From positions 930,001-994,000 of the forward strand of contig JAHRBC010000004.1 in assembly GCA_022702545.1 (NCBI GenBank): 64,000 nucleotides of DNA. Reading direction: 5' to 3'. Below, piece after piece: positions 22,361-33,899 of the stretch. This DNA comes from Phycomyces nitens. Lineage: Eukaryota; Mucoromycota; Mucoromycetes; Mucorales; Phycomycetaceae. The position numbers and the translations under genes are program-made. The notes under the pieces are model-generated. The model worked only from the letters and a program-made list of their open reading frames with translations, ran no database searches and was not told the origin of the DNA. Numbering within the stretch: the stretch's first letter is position 1; every line of letters starts with the position of its first letter.

Positions 22361-24235
22361 GTTGATATTAACGATGAAAAGTGGAAAAAAACGAGCAAAA
22401 GAGAAAAAATGTAAACACGCGCAGAGTAGTCGTTTTTATAATTAAAACAGTTGAAAAAAATTATGCTGAGGTCATCAACGCCAACACTTGGAATGTGAGA
22501 AAAAAAGGGGGTAGGGGTAGCTATTTCTCTCATACTATTGGTCTGGGCAAAAGTGAGAGAGAGTAAAGAGTGTGTGAGTGATTATATTGGTTTATTTGGC
22601 TCTCACGCAAAAGCTTGTACAACAATACGTGAAAATATAAAGAGTAGTAAAGTAGTGAACTATTAAAGTAGGTTATGGTAAAAGGAAAGGTGTAAAGAAA
22701 ACGAGGGCTTGGACTTGTTCCTGAAGGGTGGAGACAAAGTCAAAGAATAGCAGATTTTTGAGTTTTTGTACTCCAGGATGGTCTGTGCATTTCTTGTACA
22801 AAATAATGAGGAGTCGGTAAAGTAGGAACACAAAAAGACCTTGGCAGCTACTGGACAGACAGTTTCATCTCAAAAGATCAATAAAAAAATGGTACATTGG
22901 GTCATTTCAGTCGGCAGAGAAATGAAGGATTACAAGTTGAGCTATTTTGAAAGAGAGGTGATAGCCAATGTCAAGATGTTTTCATGGGAATAAGCGATAA
23001 TCATTAGATGAATGAGCCAATGGCAGGAATATGTGTAGGCCGCTTTATCACCTTCAAATCTGCATTCATTTGGTGTTCTTTTACCACTGTAATTTGATGC
23101 CATAAACTATTATCTTGTTTAGATATTAGAGTCAGTCTGCTCATACTCCAGATTGTTTCTGAAATGAACGAGTGTTTTGAAGTTACTCTTATACCCCCGA
23201 TTATTCCAGATTACCATTGATAATTTCCATGGGCCCAACACTACCAGACCAGACTCACCCCCAGAAAATGACATATTCTTCACCACCTTGGATTTTAAGA
23301 TGTAAAAAATCTACACAGTACTTTTCTAACTAAAGACGTCAGATTTGTAAATTTTTGTTCACCGGGAAGAGCTTGAATGTCGATTCATCCCTCCAAATGA
23401 TCCTATCCCAGCATTGATTTACTTCTTTAGTATGCTGGGTAAAGACGAGACGGTCTCTGCAATGACACTCAGTAAGCCATAGTTTGTATATAGCTATGAA
23501 AGACTTTATGTGAAGAGTCCTAATGGCACCATCATTCGTATCCTTGCAAACGTATCTTTCCAAATTTATGCCCATTATGTTGGTTGACATATCCAAACTA
23601 GCGGCCCATTTTTTTTATCTCTCTGCGCAAAACACACAATTATTGACAAAATATCTTGAAAGGCCACTTTTATTTATGTTTAGCTGTAATTCCAGCCTAT
23701 TTATATCTTTGGACTTTATCTTATTACGTCGCTCTATGCTATATCGTTCACAAATGGTCGGCACTTTTACTCTTTTATCAAAAGTACTAGCAATCGACCC
23801 TCCAACTTCAATTGGAACCTTTTAATACAGACATGGATAATATTGAATTAAAAATAAAGGCTATATAGAATAAAGTATACCTAGATGTATGTATTTTATT
23901 AAAAGCAAAGCTTGGAGTTTCAACGTTGTACCCTTCCAGAATCTACCTCACTGTATCCATAAATCAATGCGAACGTTTTTCAATAGGATTATTAGAATTT
24001 ATTTTTCTTTTCAGCCATTGGCTCTTAATGTATATTATTTATATTCACGAAAGTCCCTAAAATTATTAGTGATTATTTTGACTAGAAGAATAAGAAAGAA
24101 AAGGTACCTAGATCGACCCACAGAATTCAATATCGAATCTGTGTAAAGTCTTGCTCAACATATACTTAATATTGGGGGTTTGGTGGATTTATCTTCTTTC
24201 TCTAATGGAAAAAGCAAGTCGAGTCGAGAAAGGGA
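22361..24235. other. AT-rich accessory region with a Tc1 relic
   Basis: 22361-22700 is the likely 5' flank of the acidic gene (minus strand). From 22700 to 23150 I see only weak minus-strand echoes of a transposase C-terminus. 23840-24235 is the AT-rich 3' flank of VPS5. Confidence 0.4.
23150..23825 (-). pseudogene. Decayed Tc1-like transposase, minus strand
   Basis: At 23339-23430 the minus strand reads INQCWDRIIWRDESTFKLFP with small variation, the W.R.IWSDES.F.L motif around the second catalytic Asp of Tc1 transposases. Downstream, after frame changes, it gives EEYVIFWG and a shifted FSGGESGLVVLGPW, echoing the GGG..VWG..S..G.GPL block. Upstream (to 23825) there are traces of the N-terminal HTH. 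Terminal repeats were not located, and there are many stops. Confidence 0.65.
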
Positions 24236-27122
24236 TTATACTGCTATGGCTGATTGTTCGTCTCCATCATTTTCAGCATAGAATTCGTCATCTTCGCCAT
24301 CATCGTCATCAAGTCCCTCTGTTTGTTCGAAATATGTTTCCCAGAGAGCAATCACCTAAAGAGTACTATAGATTAGCACACATAACTCTAACTCTTTGAT
24401 GATAAAGGTATTTGCCTGCTTTTGGTGCCCAATCATGCTGCACAAGAACTTTTCAACACTATCACGGAAGTCTTCTACTTTTTCCTTGTCAAATCGATCC
24501 AGTTCACTCTTTATAAGCTTTGAGATGTCTTCAAATTCTTTACGGCGCTCGTCCACACGTTGCTGCATCTAGTAAGCAATGTATATGAGGAACAATGGGA
24601 TGATTATGAGATAGCTTCATAAAACATTTACTTCTGCAATCTCTTGTGAAGCCAGCGTGATCCTATCTGACTTGCTCTTTGACTGAGTCTTTAGTTTCTC
24701 AAATGTAGACTTTTTCTTTTGAAGTTCAGAATCTTCTTGCTGATAAGTCTGATAGGCTTTTATACGTGCATTAAAGGACAACTATGGATATAATGATTAT
24801 ATAAGCATGGATAATATGAGAAGAAAAAGGTAAACTCTACAATACCCTGATTGAACCTATGATCCGGATATATTCATCAATAGTGTGTTCCAAGGTAAGA
24901 ACATCATGTTGAGCCTAAACCACAGCACGGTGTTATTCTATTAGCATACACATGTTTACTAGCATGTAATTGTAGACATGAAATCAAACTCTTACTTGTT
25001 GTTCATGTAATTCTTTCATTTGTCTTTGAATATCACCAAGGACAGTTAGATGTGTAGAAAGGTTGTGGTTTAGTTCAGCAGAAGCCAGAGGGAACATACT
25101 TTCGCCAAAATCAGCAGTAGCAATTCCCAAATCTAAGATATATAGTAAATCACCAATGTATACCTTTCATACTAATATTACCTTTTCTCTGCTTCACCAC
25201 ACTCTCCACACTTTTCATCAAGGCCTTTAATTGAACCTCTAGAGCATCCAATTGATTCTTTTTTGACCCAAACCATTCATCTACTTCGACAAACTTGGAG
25301 AATGGATTGGACGCTGCATTAGAGATCGTTTCTCCAAAGGATCTCATGAAACTAAGTTTAGGTGTTTCTGGCTCGGCTCTCTTTTGACGCTTCTAACAAT
25401 ATATCAAGTTTAATTATCATGTAATATCTGACAAATAAATCATTTGATATATAGTACCTCAATATTAAACGACTCGCTTTCCAAGAATACTTTGAGATCA
25501 GGATCCCCGTACAGCATAGGATGTGAAACGACCTTTTGTAAGCACCTTTCAAGAGCTATACGCCTTGATTCTACAAACTCATCCTGGAAGCGGCCTAGGA
25601 TAAATAGTCTGTCAATTAGGAAACAAATCCAGCAAAGAATTATTGGGGGTTCATAGCCTGTTACCTAGTGCATGTTTTTCAGGTACGGGTGGGACCACAA
25701 CACCCGGATTGCCAAGTGTAAGCTGGTTGTAAAGCCAAAGGAAGTCTCGGTAGCGTCTTGCCACTACACATTCTGGTGCTCGAAACGCAGAAGAGTTGGT
25801 CTATGGATATATATATATATATATATATAATTATACAAATAAATAATCCAAAGGCCATCAATATTTATCCTGTAACAATTTACCTTGGTTTTGACTTTAT
25901 ACACAATATGCGCATTAATTGCATCGCCCACTTTTTGAGGATCCTCCACAGTTACTTCAAAGTACGGCCGTTCACCGCTCTTTGGGACTTCCAGAGATTC
26001 TGACTACTCATTGTAAACATCACTACGCTACAATTATCATAAAGACGAAGATGGAGCTTCTACCTGAGTATCAAACTCTTCTTCTTCTGTGTGTTGTGTT
26101 TCTTTGTTTTGGCGTATATCCAGCTCTTCATCTTCACTCTGCTCTGATGCCTGTCCATCCCATTCTTCCACCTGATCATCATTGGAAAACTTTGCCTTTG
26201 CTTCCATAATGTGAACCAGACCAGCCACAGCCTCTGCCTGCTTGATTTCTGTATGGCTTTCTTCTGCTTCTCTGGCTTCTGCTTCTTTGGTCCGTGTTTC
26301 TCTGGCCTCTGATTCTCTGGCTTCTGCTTCTCTAACCTCTGCCTTTCTGGCCTCTGCTTTTCTGGCCTCTGCTTCTCTGGCCTCTGCTTCTCTGGCCTCT
26401 GCTTCTCTGGCCTCTGCTTCTCTGGCCTCTGCTTCTCTGGCCTCTGCTTCTCTGGCCTCTGCTTCTCTGGCCTCTGCTTCTCTGGCCTCTGCTTCTCTGG
26501 CCTCTGCTTCTCTGGCTTCTGCCTTTCTGGCCTCTGCTTCTCTGGCTTCTGCCTTTCTGGCCTCTGCCTTTCTGGCCTCTGCTTCTCTGGCCTCTGCTTC
26601 TCTGGCTTCTGCTTCTCTGGCCTCTGCTTCTCTGGCCTCTGCTTCTCTGGCTTCTGCTTCTCTGGCTTCTGCTTCTCTGGCTTCTCGTTCCGCAGCGATC
26701 TTAGCTTCAATGAGTCTGGCTTCAGCTTTATATGCCTCCTCTGCTTCCTGTTTAGCCTTGGCTTCTGCTTTTATCTGATCAGCCTTTTCCTGGTCTTCTT
26801 TTTGAGTAGATAGTGATATTTCCAAAGAGCCATCTGTTATCTCTATTGTTCCAAGTGCATGTTCGTCTGCTGTACTTTGAGTGATTTCTGTTTGGTAATG
26901 GGTTGATTTGTCTTTGGAAGGCCATTCGGGCTCTGAAGTATTATCCCACTCAGAAGTGATTATGTGTTCAGAGGATGCCATGAGTGTGGTTTGTAGGGTC
27001 TGTTGTGGAAATGAGGTAGGAAAGGCATTATTGTTTTGAGAGACGACATCAGCAAATGGATTATCCTCGAGGGAGTCATCGAACCCTAAATGATGTGCCC
27101 CAAAGTTGTTCATTAGAAACAA
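24236..27122 (-). CDS. VPS5: Sorting nexin Vps5 (retromer PX-BAR subunit) with an EAREA-repeat N-terminal region
   Basis: Ten exons (26064..27122, 25884..26003, 25665..25800, 25458..25594, 25182..25392, 24996..25132, 24846..24914, 24632..24781, 24416..24568, 24236..24355) join in phase to 763 residues. The PX domain (about 360-480) shows RRYRDFLWLYNQL and PVPEKHALGRFQDEF, the PI3P-binding pattern. The BAR domain (about 530-730) has the long helices with FGESMFPLASAE and a membrane-distal WETYFE end; the tail is acidic. Vps5 dimerises with Vps17 and tubulates endosomes for retrograde transport. The N-terminal region contains about 28 copies of an EAREA unit, absent from well-known Vps5 proteins and predicted to be a single alpha helix. 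The last intron begins GC, not GT. The start may also be the Met at codon 4. Confidence 0.93.
26269..26690 (-). repeat. 15-bp coding minisatellite in VPS5 (about 28 units)
   Basis: On the plus strand the unit is TCTCTGGCCTCTGCT with TTT/TTC and GCC/GCT variants. On the coding strand it gives Ala-Arg-Glu-Ala-Glu, with some Lys replacing Glu. Because the unit is 15 nt and lacks stops in every frame, other frames are also open across it (Ser-Leu-Ala-Ser-Ala on the plus strand, Glu-Lys-Gln-Arg-Pro on the minus strand). Confidence 0.95.
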
Positions 27123-27365
27123 TACAAAGGAAGCTATATATTACAACAAGTTCTTTTGGTTTGAGGACAAAACGACAATTCAGCCGTGACGACTGCTGCT
27201 GGCGGTGTGACACACATCACATTGGCAGAAGAAGTGTGTGTGTATGTGTATATATATAATATATATTTTATATGCAACAAAGTAAAAAATGGGAAAAAAG
27301 TGATTCATTATAAAAAAAAAGATGCTGTAATATCAAGATACAGACTATAGGATATGATTACTATT

Positions 27366-28947
27366 CTATTCCTCATCGAGCTCCTCCTCCTCCTCAAGGT
27401 ATTCCTCATCCTCAAGATCATCTTCAACAGTGGCCTCCTGGTACTGTTGGTATTCAGAGACCAAATCGTTCATGTTGGACTCGGCTTCAGTGAACTCCAT
27501 CTCGTCCATTCCCTCGCTTGTGTACCAATGCAAGAAAGCCTTGCGTCTGAACATCACAGTGAACTGCTCATTGACACGCTTGAAGAGCTCCTGGATGGCA
27601 GTGCTGTTACCAATAAAGGTACCCGACATCTTCAAACCAACAGGGGGAATGTCACACAGAGAGGTCTTGACACCGTTGGGAATCCATTCGACAAAGTAAG
27701 AAGAGTTCTTTTGCTGGACAGCCAACATCTGGTTCTCGACTTCCTTGGTGGACAGACGGCCACGGAAGATGGTGGCGACGGTCAAGTAGCGACCGTGACG
27801 GGGATCAGAGGCAGCCATCATGTTGCGAGCATCGAACATCTGGGCAGTCAATTCGGGCACACTGAGGTTGCGGTACTGCTGGGAACCAAAGGCAGTCAAG
27901 GGAGCGAAACCAACCATGAAGAAGTGGAGACGGGGGAAGGGGACCATGTTGACAAACAACTTGCGCAAGTCAGAGTTCAGCTGACCGGGGAAACGCAGAC
28001 TGGTAGAGACACCAGACATGACAGCTGAAACAAGCTGGTTGAGTTCAGGATAACCAGGGTTGGTCAACTTGAGGGTACGGAAGCAAATATCGTACAAGGC
28101 TTCGTTATCGATACAGAAGGTGGCATCGCAGTTCTCGACCAACTGGTGGACAGACAAGACGGCGTTGTAGGGCTCGACAACGGTATCAGACACCTTGGGT
28201 GAGGGCACGACAGAGTAGGTGCAGAGCATGCGGTCAGGGTACTCCTCACGGATCTTGGACAACAAGAGAGAACCAAGACCGGAACCAGTACCACCACCAA
28301 GAGAGTGACAGAGCTGGAAACCCTGGAGGCAGTCGGTGTGTTCGGCCTCCTTACGGACAATATCAAGGATGGGCTCAATCAACTCAGCACCTTCAGTGTA
28401 GTAACCTCTAGCCCACGAGTTGCCTGCACCAGACTGGCCGTTGATAAAGTTGTCAGGGCGGAAGAGCTTTCCGTAAAGACTGCCACGGAGAACTTCCATG
28501 GTAGCAGGCTCGAGATCGGCAAGGACGGCTCTAAAGGACAGTTTGGATCAGTACTCGTATTGGTTTCAATATGGATATTTATTTACCTGGGAACATATTG
28601 TCCTCCCTGGCCTTCGTTGTAGAATACATTGATGCGTTCCAACTGGAGATCATTGTCACCACAGTAGTTACCGTTGGTGTCAAGACCGTGCTCTTGGGAA
28701 ATAGTCTCCCAGAATTTTTGGCCAATCTAACAAGGGGTTAGAAAAAAGAGTGTTGTAAAGAAGAAGAAAAAAGGCTTACTTGGTTACCGCACTGGCCTAA
28801 AGCACAGGAACAAAACATGCAATCCGTTTAATTATCATCCAAAACAATAACCCAATCTTACGAATCATTTCTGACGCGTAAGAAGAATATACAGAGCAGT
28901 TAGATGAGGGGATCCTTACCGACTTGGACATGGATGATTTCTCTCAT
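27366..28947 (-). CDS. TUB2: Beta-tubulin
   Basis: Four exons (28920..28947, 28780..28796, 28587..28726, 27366..28530) give 449 residues. The protein starts [20 protein letters not shown] and carries the tubulin GTP signature GGGTGSGLG, the [18 protein letters not shown] block, the RHGRYLTVA region and an acidic EEEEELDEE tail. It forms the microtubule protofilament with alpha-tubulin. The second exon is only 17 nt; phases (1, 0, 2) close exactly. The introns after codon 9 and near codon 15 are clustered at the 5' end, as in many fungal beta-tubulins. Codon use is strongly biased, in line with high expression. The MREI start is the tetrapeptide used for tubulin mRNA autoregulation in animals; whether it acts here is unknown. 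Confidence 0.98.
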
Positions 28948-29618
28948 GCTTGAAAGAGGATGATGGTGTGAATGAGAGTAAAGACGAACGGGGCTGGGTG
29001 GACATTAATTGGTTAATTCACACACACACACACTAAAGACACGAGTTCCAAGCACACACACACCTTTAACAAGAACACTAGGTCTTGTTGATTACAGAAA
29101 GAGGAAAGAAGAGAGAAAAAGAAGGAGCGTCGAACGGCTGGGTTGGTGGCACTGGAAGCTATTTATTCGCCCCTTTCATATTTGGAAACTCGCTCACGCG
29201 CCGCAAGTCTCGTTATAGAGAACGGTGTATCACTCCCGAGTCAACGTCTTGACATTGCCTCAATATTTTTCCACCATCTTATTTGTGGCCATTATTTGGA
29301 TTTCTTTGGAGCCGCTAAAAAATAGCTCTATTTCCTAGACATCTTTACCAAAGAAGATATAAAGAAATAAAAGCCAAAGTCCAAAAATAAAAAAAGACAC
29401 TTTCAAACCGGGGTTTCTTTCAAATGCAGATGGCGACAGATGAGCTGATTCCCAGTCTGTAATTTGCAGTAGTTTGGCTGCAGACACTGTTTTCTCAGGT
29501 TCATTTGCAGAACACAAGTGTTTTAAGTGCCATTATCGTACTACCAGACGTGGCACAGTTCGTAGCAACAACAAGAAAACCATTTATTGTATAACAATCT
29601 AGGTTTCCATTTCTCGCC
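28948..29618. other. Tubulin promoter and CENP-I 3' flank
   Basis: Contains a CACACACACACAC run near 29021 and a CT/GA-rich leader on the minus strand. From 29160 to 29330 the sequence is mixed and from 29340 it is AT-rich. No gene is seen. Confidence 0.4.
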
Positions 29619-32600
29619 TCATGCTCCGCCCTCTTCCAATGCCTGTCTGTGATTGATGAGGGAGACCATTGAGGCATAGAGCAGATCATGTACGCCGTCA
29701 AGGCCTTGGCTTTCCAGATAGTCAAGGTACTTGATTCGATACTCTCCAAAACCAACAACAAGCCCCCCGATCTGGACCCCCAATTAGATACCTCAAAGTC
29801 CACAGAGTCCTTTAATTTTACCTCTTCAAGGGTACGGAGGCTCTCGGCAGTAATGGGTCCCTGGTGGTGGATTGGATGTTCTTGTTCTTGACGCTTGCAG
29901 AAAATCTGTCAGAGCTGTCTATCCCCTGTTCGTGATTGGTTCACGGCTTACCTCCATAAACCGCTTTGAAAAGCCAGCAAGACTAGCCGAGTGCGTAACG
30001 GAAACAGCAGAGTCTATCCCGTCCCCTCGTGCTGCACACAACGCCCTGCATGCTTCTATGGTCTCTCTAACAAAAATATTCCATTCTATTTGTGTCCCCT
30101 TTTTTTATTTATTTATTATTTTCTTACTTACGTTGGTAGAGAGAAGCTTCGGGTGCTATCGTCTGCCTGGCTAAACGCAAGGTTGCGCCAAAGAGCATTG
30201 CAGATATCCATCACGTACATATTAAAGTGCTCGAGGTATTCGGGGGTGTGTCTCGGTGTCCAATCGCCAGTCGATTCCTCTGTGGTTTCGAATGCAAGCT
30301 TGTATTGGTAGACGATCCCACATATCCTAGAAACAGCCATGGCCGATGTCGAGAAAAAGAGCCGGGTAATAAATGGCTCTTCAGGAAGTATGATTTCAGG
30401 CACATTATGTTGTGTCGAGAGCGTCGAAACCTAAAATACCAAATAAGCAACCCTTTAAACTAGTCTAATGCTAATGTACCTGCTCATAGAACGACAGGGT
30501 TGCATGCTGAAGAAGAGGGTGGTCTTCTTCTAATGCCAGCCCTAATACGCTCATCTGATCCACATGAGAGACAAACTCGTGTATCATTGCAAAGTAATCG
30601 ACACCTAAAGATAGGCCATCGAGCAACCATATTCTGGAATTTTTTTTGGTAAGAAACCTTTCTTGGCCCTTTTAGACTTACAGCTTATCCACATCGCTTT
30701 CAGAAAAGCTCTTTTCCTGTCTGCGGCTAACATGGCCATGCCAGTCCAGCAGCGCCCAGTTCTTTAGCCAGCTAGTATAGCACAGCACTAGTCCAGCCTA
30801 TATATTTTGTCATCAGTAACCTTGTGCTCTCCTTGTCCTCTCTTGCCTTCCAAGTAACATCCGACACACAGTACAGTCGGTGGAGTGGTTTTAGAAAGAA
30901 GGTATATAGCTCTATTGGATGGTCAATGTCCTTTATCCTTTTGTCGCTGTATGGGCTTACCTTCGAATGAGACAGGCTTCACAAAGCTAATCATTTCAAA
31001 TATCTCCTTCTCAAACTCCACTCCATTCCACTGTCTCAAGTAATCTCTCAAAAAGGTCTCCATAACCGGCAAAAGGGACTATGAACCATAATAAGTCTCG
31101 TACGTTGTGCTAGTGTACCAATCGATCTATTGTACCTTTGCAAATCGAGCCATTTTCAGCGATTTTTGTAAAAGTTGCCTGAAGCGTTCTTTGGTAGCTT
31201 CTGTATGGTTGCTCCATTTTACGAGATCATGCAGATTCTGACTCAGCCAGAGACTAATACGCGCAATTGTGGTGGCTGCCAGACTATTGTGAGATCAAAA
31301 CCAATAGTCCACACTCTCCTTACCTTTTGGGCTGCAGACAACAACGTGCTGAAGAAGTCTGTTATCCAACACAGATGCCAATTGGTCGGGAAGTTCTAGT
31401 CTATCCACATTCTCTGCAAACTCTGTAACATCGTAGATCTCTTGTAGAGTGACGGCATCCTAAGCGGCCCATTAGCAGAGGTATCCATATTGTCGACTTA
31501 CCCTCTTTGCTCTTGTTGTAACAATGTCAGGAATTATGCCAGTATTTGTGGCTCTCTTTCTACGCTTAACCTAGTCGAGGGATCTGTAAGACGCACTCGA
31601 GAACATCATGTCAACTTACCACAGAGTTTTCCAAGGTTGGCTTGTGAAGTCCAATAACTTCCCCTGGTTCAATTATATTCCACCTTGTCCATATCGCCTG
31701 AATGAGCTCTCTTGATTCCGGATCAGGGTGCTAGATACAAGTCAGATTAACATCACTCGTCGTCATTCCCACTACTTACTCCAAAGATAAACTTTTTATG
31801 GTAATGATTAGAGGGCATAACGATATCTGGATAATAGGTCTTGTAGACAAACAATAAAGCATAGAGGTACGGCTCAATTGCAATATTGCCAATCAATTTG
31901 ATACTACAGATCCAAGAAGAGTCAGTAAATGTCCAGTTTTCTAGTCAATGTCAATCGACACATACATTGTGCGCACTCGGTATGGCTTTACATGTACACG
32001 CTTTGTCATGTAGTATAGGATATGACATAGCTGTGGTCTATATTATACAAGTTAATCTTTGTAGATTATTTTGGCTGCATCTATTATTTTAATAGCTCAC
32101 CTCAAGGTCTCCACGGTCAAGTAATGGAACAGGACTGGGTACATCTGGTCAATATGTTCTCTGGTTTCCAGCAAGTCATAGATCGTAATAACCCATTTCA
32201 AGAGCCTTGCCTAGTGCTTATCATTAGATAATACAGTCTTGGATGTTTATATAGTTTACCATGACATTTGGAGTATGGGTACGACATGAGATGTTTCCAA
32301 AAATCTGAATGGCATATTTCTCACGAACAGGCCCTCTTGGCAACAATAGTTTGACCAGCTTTATAGAATCTGACTCGACTTTTTTTAAATAATAATAATA
32401 ATAATATAAAAGATGTATGTGAGTTTATAAATATATATATATATATATATATTTGAAAAGATACAATGCCAAAATGACAATGTTTCGTGTACCTAGTTTA
32501 TTGGAATATATAATATCCATGATAGATCCTAGATGTGTTTCAGACACACCATATTTTGATATGAGACCATGAAGCTTCTTAAATTTTGCTCTCATATTTG

Positions 32601-33082
32601 ATCGAAGGTCACTCTGTGGCATGGCTACAAGGATAACATTGTTTCCAAATGGTAGATTGGCATAGAAAAACAGTCAAGACCTTTTAGTTAAAACAAATGG
32701 ATATACACATGTATATAGAGAATGGTAAAACTGCTTATATAATCTCAACCTGCGTTAAAACCACCAAAGACACTGGTGATAGCTGCATCTATTGTTGAAA
32801 TATCTTCGTTCTCTAGTTCAATCACATCGTCATTATTACTGGTCCTTTGAAGACGTCGTCTACGGGGTGGTAATGTGGGTGATTGAGCTATTGGTATTTG
32901 AGATGCTGAAATAGCAACTGATGAACGCCTAGAATCATTTGGAGACCCAGAGCCTGAATAGAATCCAGCCGGATTCCGGTTAGGCGATCAATACATTGAT
33001 TTCAAAACAAAATTAGTTGAAACAAAGACAAACGTTGGTCTGTTGAGAACGGGTCTCTAGGATCAGTTGAGAATCTATCCAT
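29619..33082 (-). CDS. Inner-kinetochore protein CENP-I / Mis6 / Ctf3
   Basis: Nineteen short exons join in phase to 775 residues, close to the vertebrate length: 33034..33082, 32750..32953, 32493..32624, 32260..32378, 32101..32210, 31966..32037, 31780..31903, 31620..31730, 31502..31570, 31324..31459, 31136..31275, 30961..31078, 30859..30911, 30682..30797, 30480..30633, 30132..30430, 29952..30066, 29822..29905, 29619..29741. The Mis6 core is visible: KLVKLLLPRGPVREKYAIQI, ARLLKWVITIYDLLETREH, RPQLCHILYYMTKRVHVKPY and, at the end, YRIKYLDYLESQGLDGVHDL. HEAT-like helices fill the length. The first exon is inferred from an ATG with good phase, and exon 13 uses a weak GTTACT donor. CENP-I is a CCAN subunit that sits with CENP-H/K at centromeric chromatin. 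Confidence 0.85.
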
Positions 33083-33899
33083 GCTGATCTTGTATAAAGA
33101 AAGGCTCAACCAAGTGTGCTTTTAAGAGGAAATGTCTTGAAAAGGGAAGACAGTCACACAACACCACACTCTTATCACATACAGGATTACTATAAAATAT
33201 TGAGTGATTGTAAGTTTTGACAAGAGGTGTAAATGAAACGCATGTCTTTGCATTGATATATGAATATATCATTACAAAGTATAATCTGCGTAATCTATGT
33301 AATGAAACCAAGACATTTATTTAATGTAGTACAGATCCACTTTTATATATATTTAGAAAGGTAATAACCTATTATGTATGCAAACAATACTCGTTATATA
33401 TTCTCTCATACTTTTTCACTCTCTTGTCAAAGCCACTCTCAACTGTTTTAGTGTTGTAGGTTTTGTTTATCTTTAAGCATAGTATTATTCAACATATTTC
33501 AGAGGGTTTCAATTAAATTCAAGTTAAAGAACTGGACGTCAACTGAATTGTGCCAGCAAAGACATTTATGAAAATATGGTCTAGTGGATCTATTTTTATT
33601 TAACTTTTTTCAAGTCTTTATTCTCTTTTTTTTGCCATAGATATACCTTGATATAATGTCGTTTATTTATCTAGTCATTATTTAATACTTTTTATCCTCA
33701 GTTTTTGGGTCGAGTGAACAGTGTTAACTTGGCTGATATTGGATTCGATATTCCAACATGGTTTTAATAGAGAAAACAAGAGCGACAAATCACTACAAGG
33801 ACATTATTTTCTGTCTTTTGTGCGATGGCTAATTCAATAAATGCTCTGGTATTTGATGTTGCTGGCAGCCCAAGCTTTGTCGTGTTTTTCTTGATTCCT
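33083..33899. other. AT-rich 5' flank of CENP-I, no gene seen
   Basis: Mostly A/T with runs of TTTATT. A 78-codon and a 76-codon minus-strand frame show no recognisable features. The inverted-repeat element begins at its right edge. Confidence 0.4.

Noticed and set aside
22381..22566. Small basic plus-strand frame in the 5' flank of the acidic gene
   Set aside because: A-rich leader sequence of the opposite gene; composition-driven.
26060..26710. 216-codon minus-strand frame with an Arg-Pro-Glu-Lys-Gln repeat
   Set aside because: Same minisatellite in the wrong frame; it lacks the PX-BAR continuation.
26242..26778. 178-codon plus-strand frame with a Ser-Ala-Ser-Leu-Ala repeat
   Set aside because: It is the antisense reading of the VPS5 minisatellite; the 15-nt unit has no stop in any frame.
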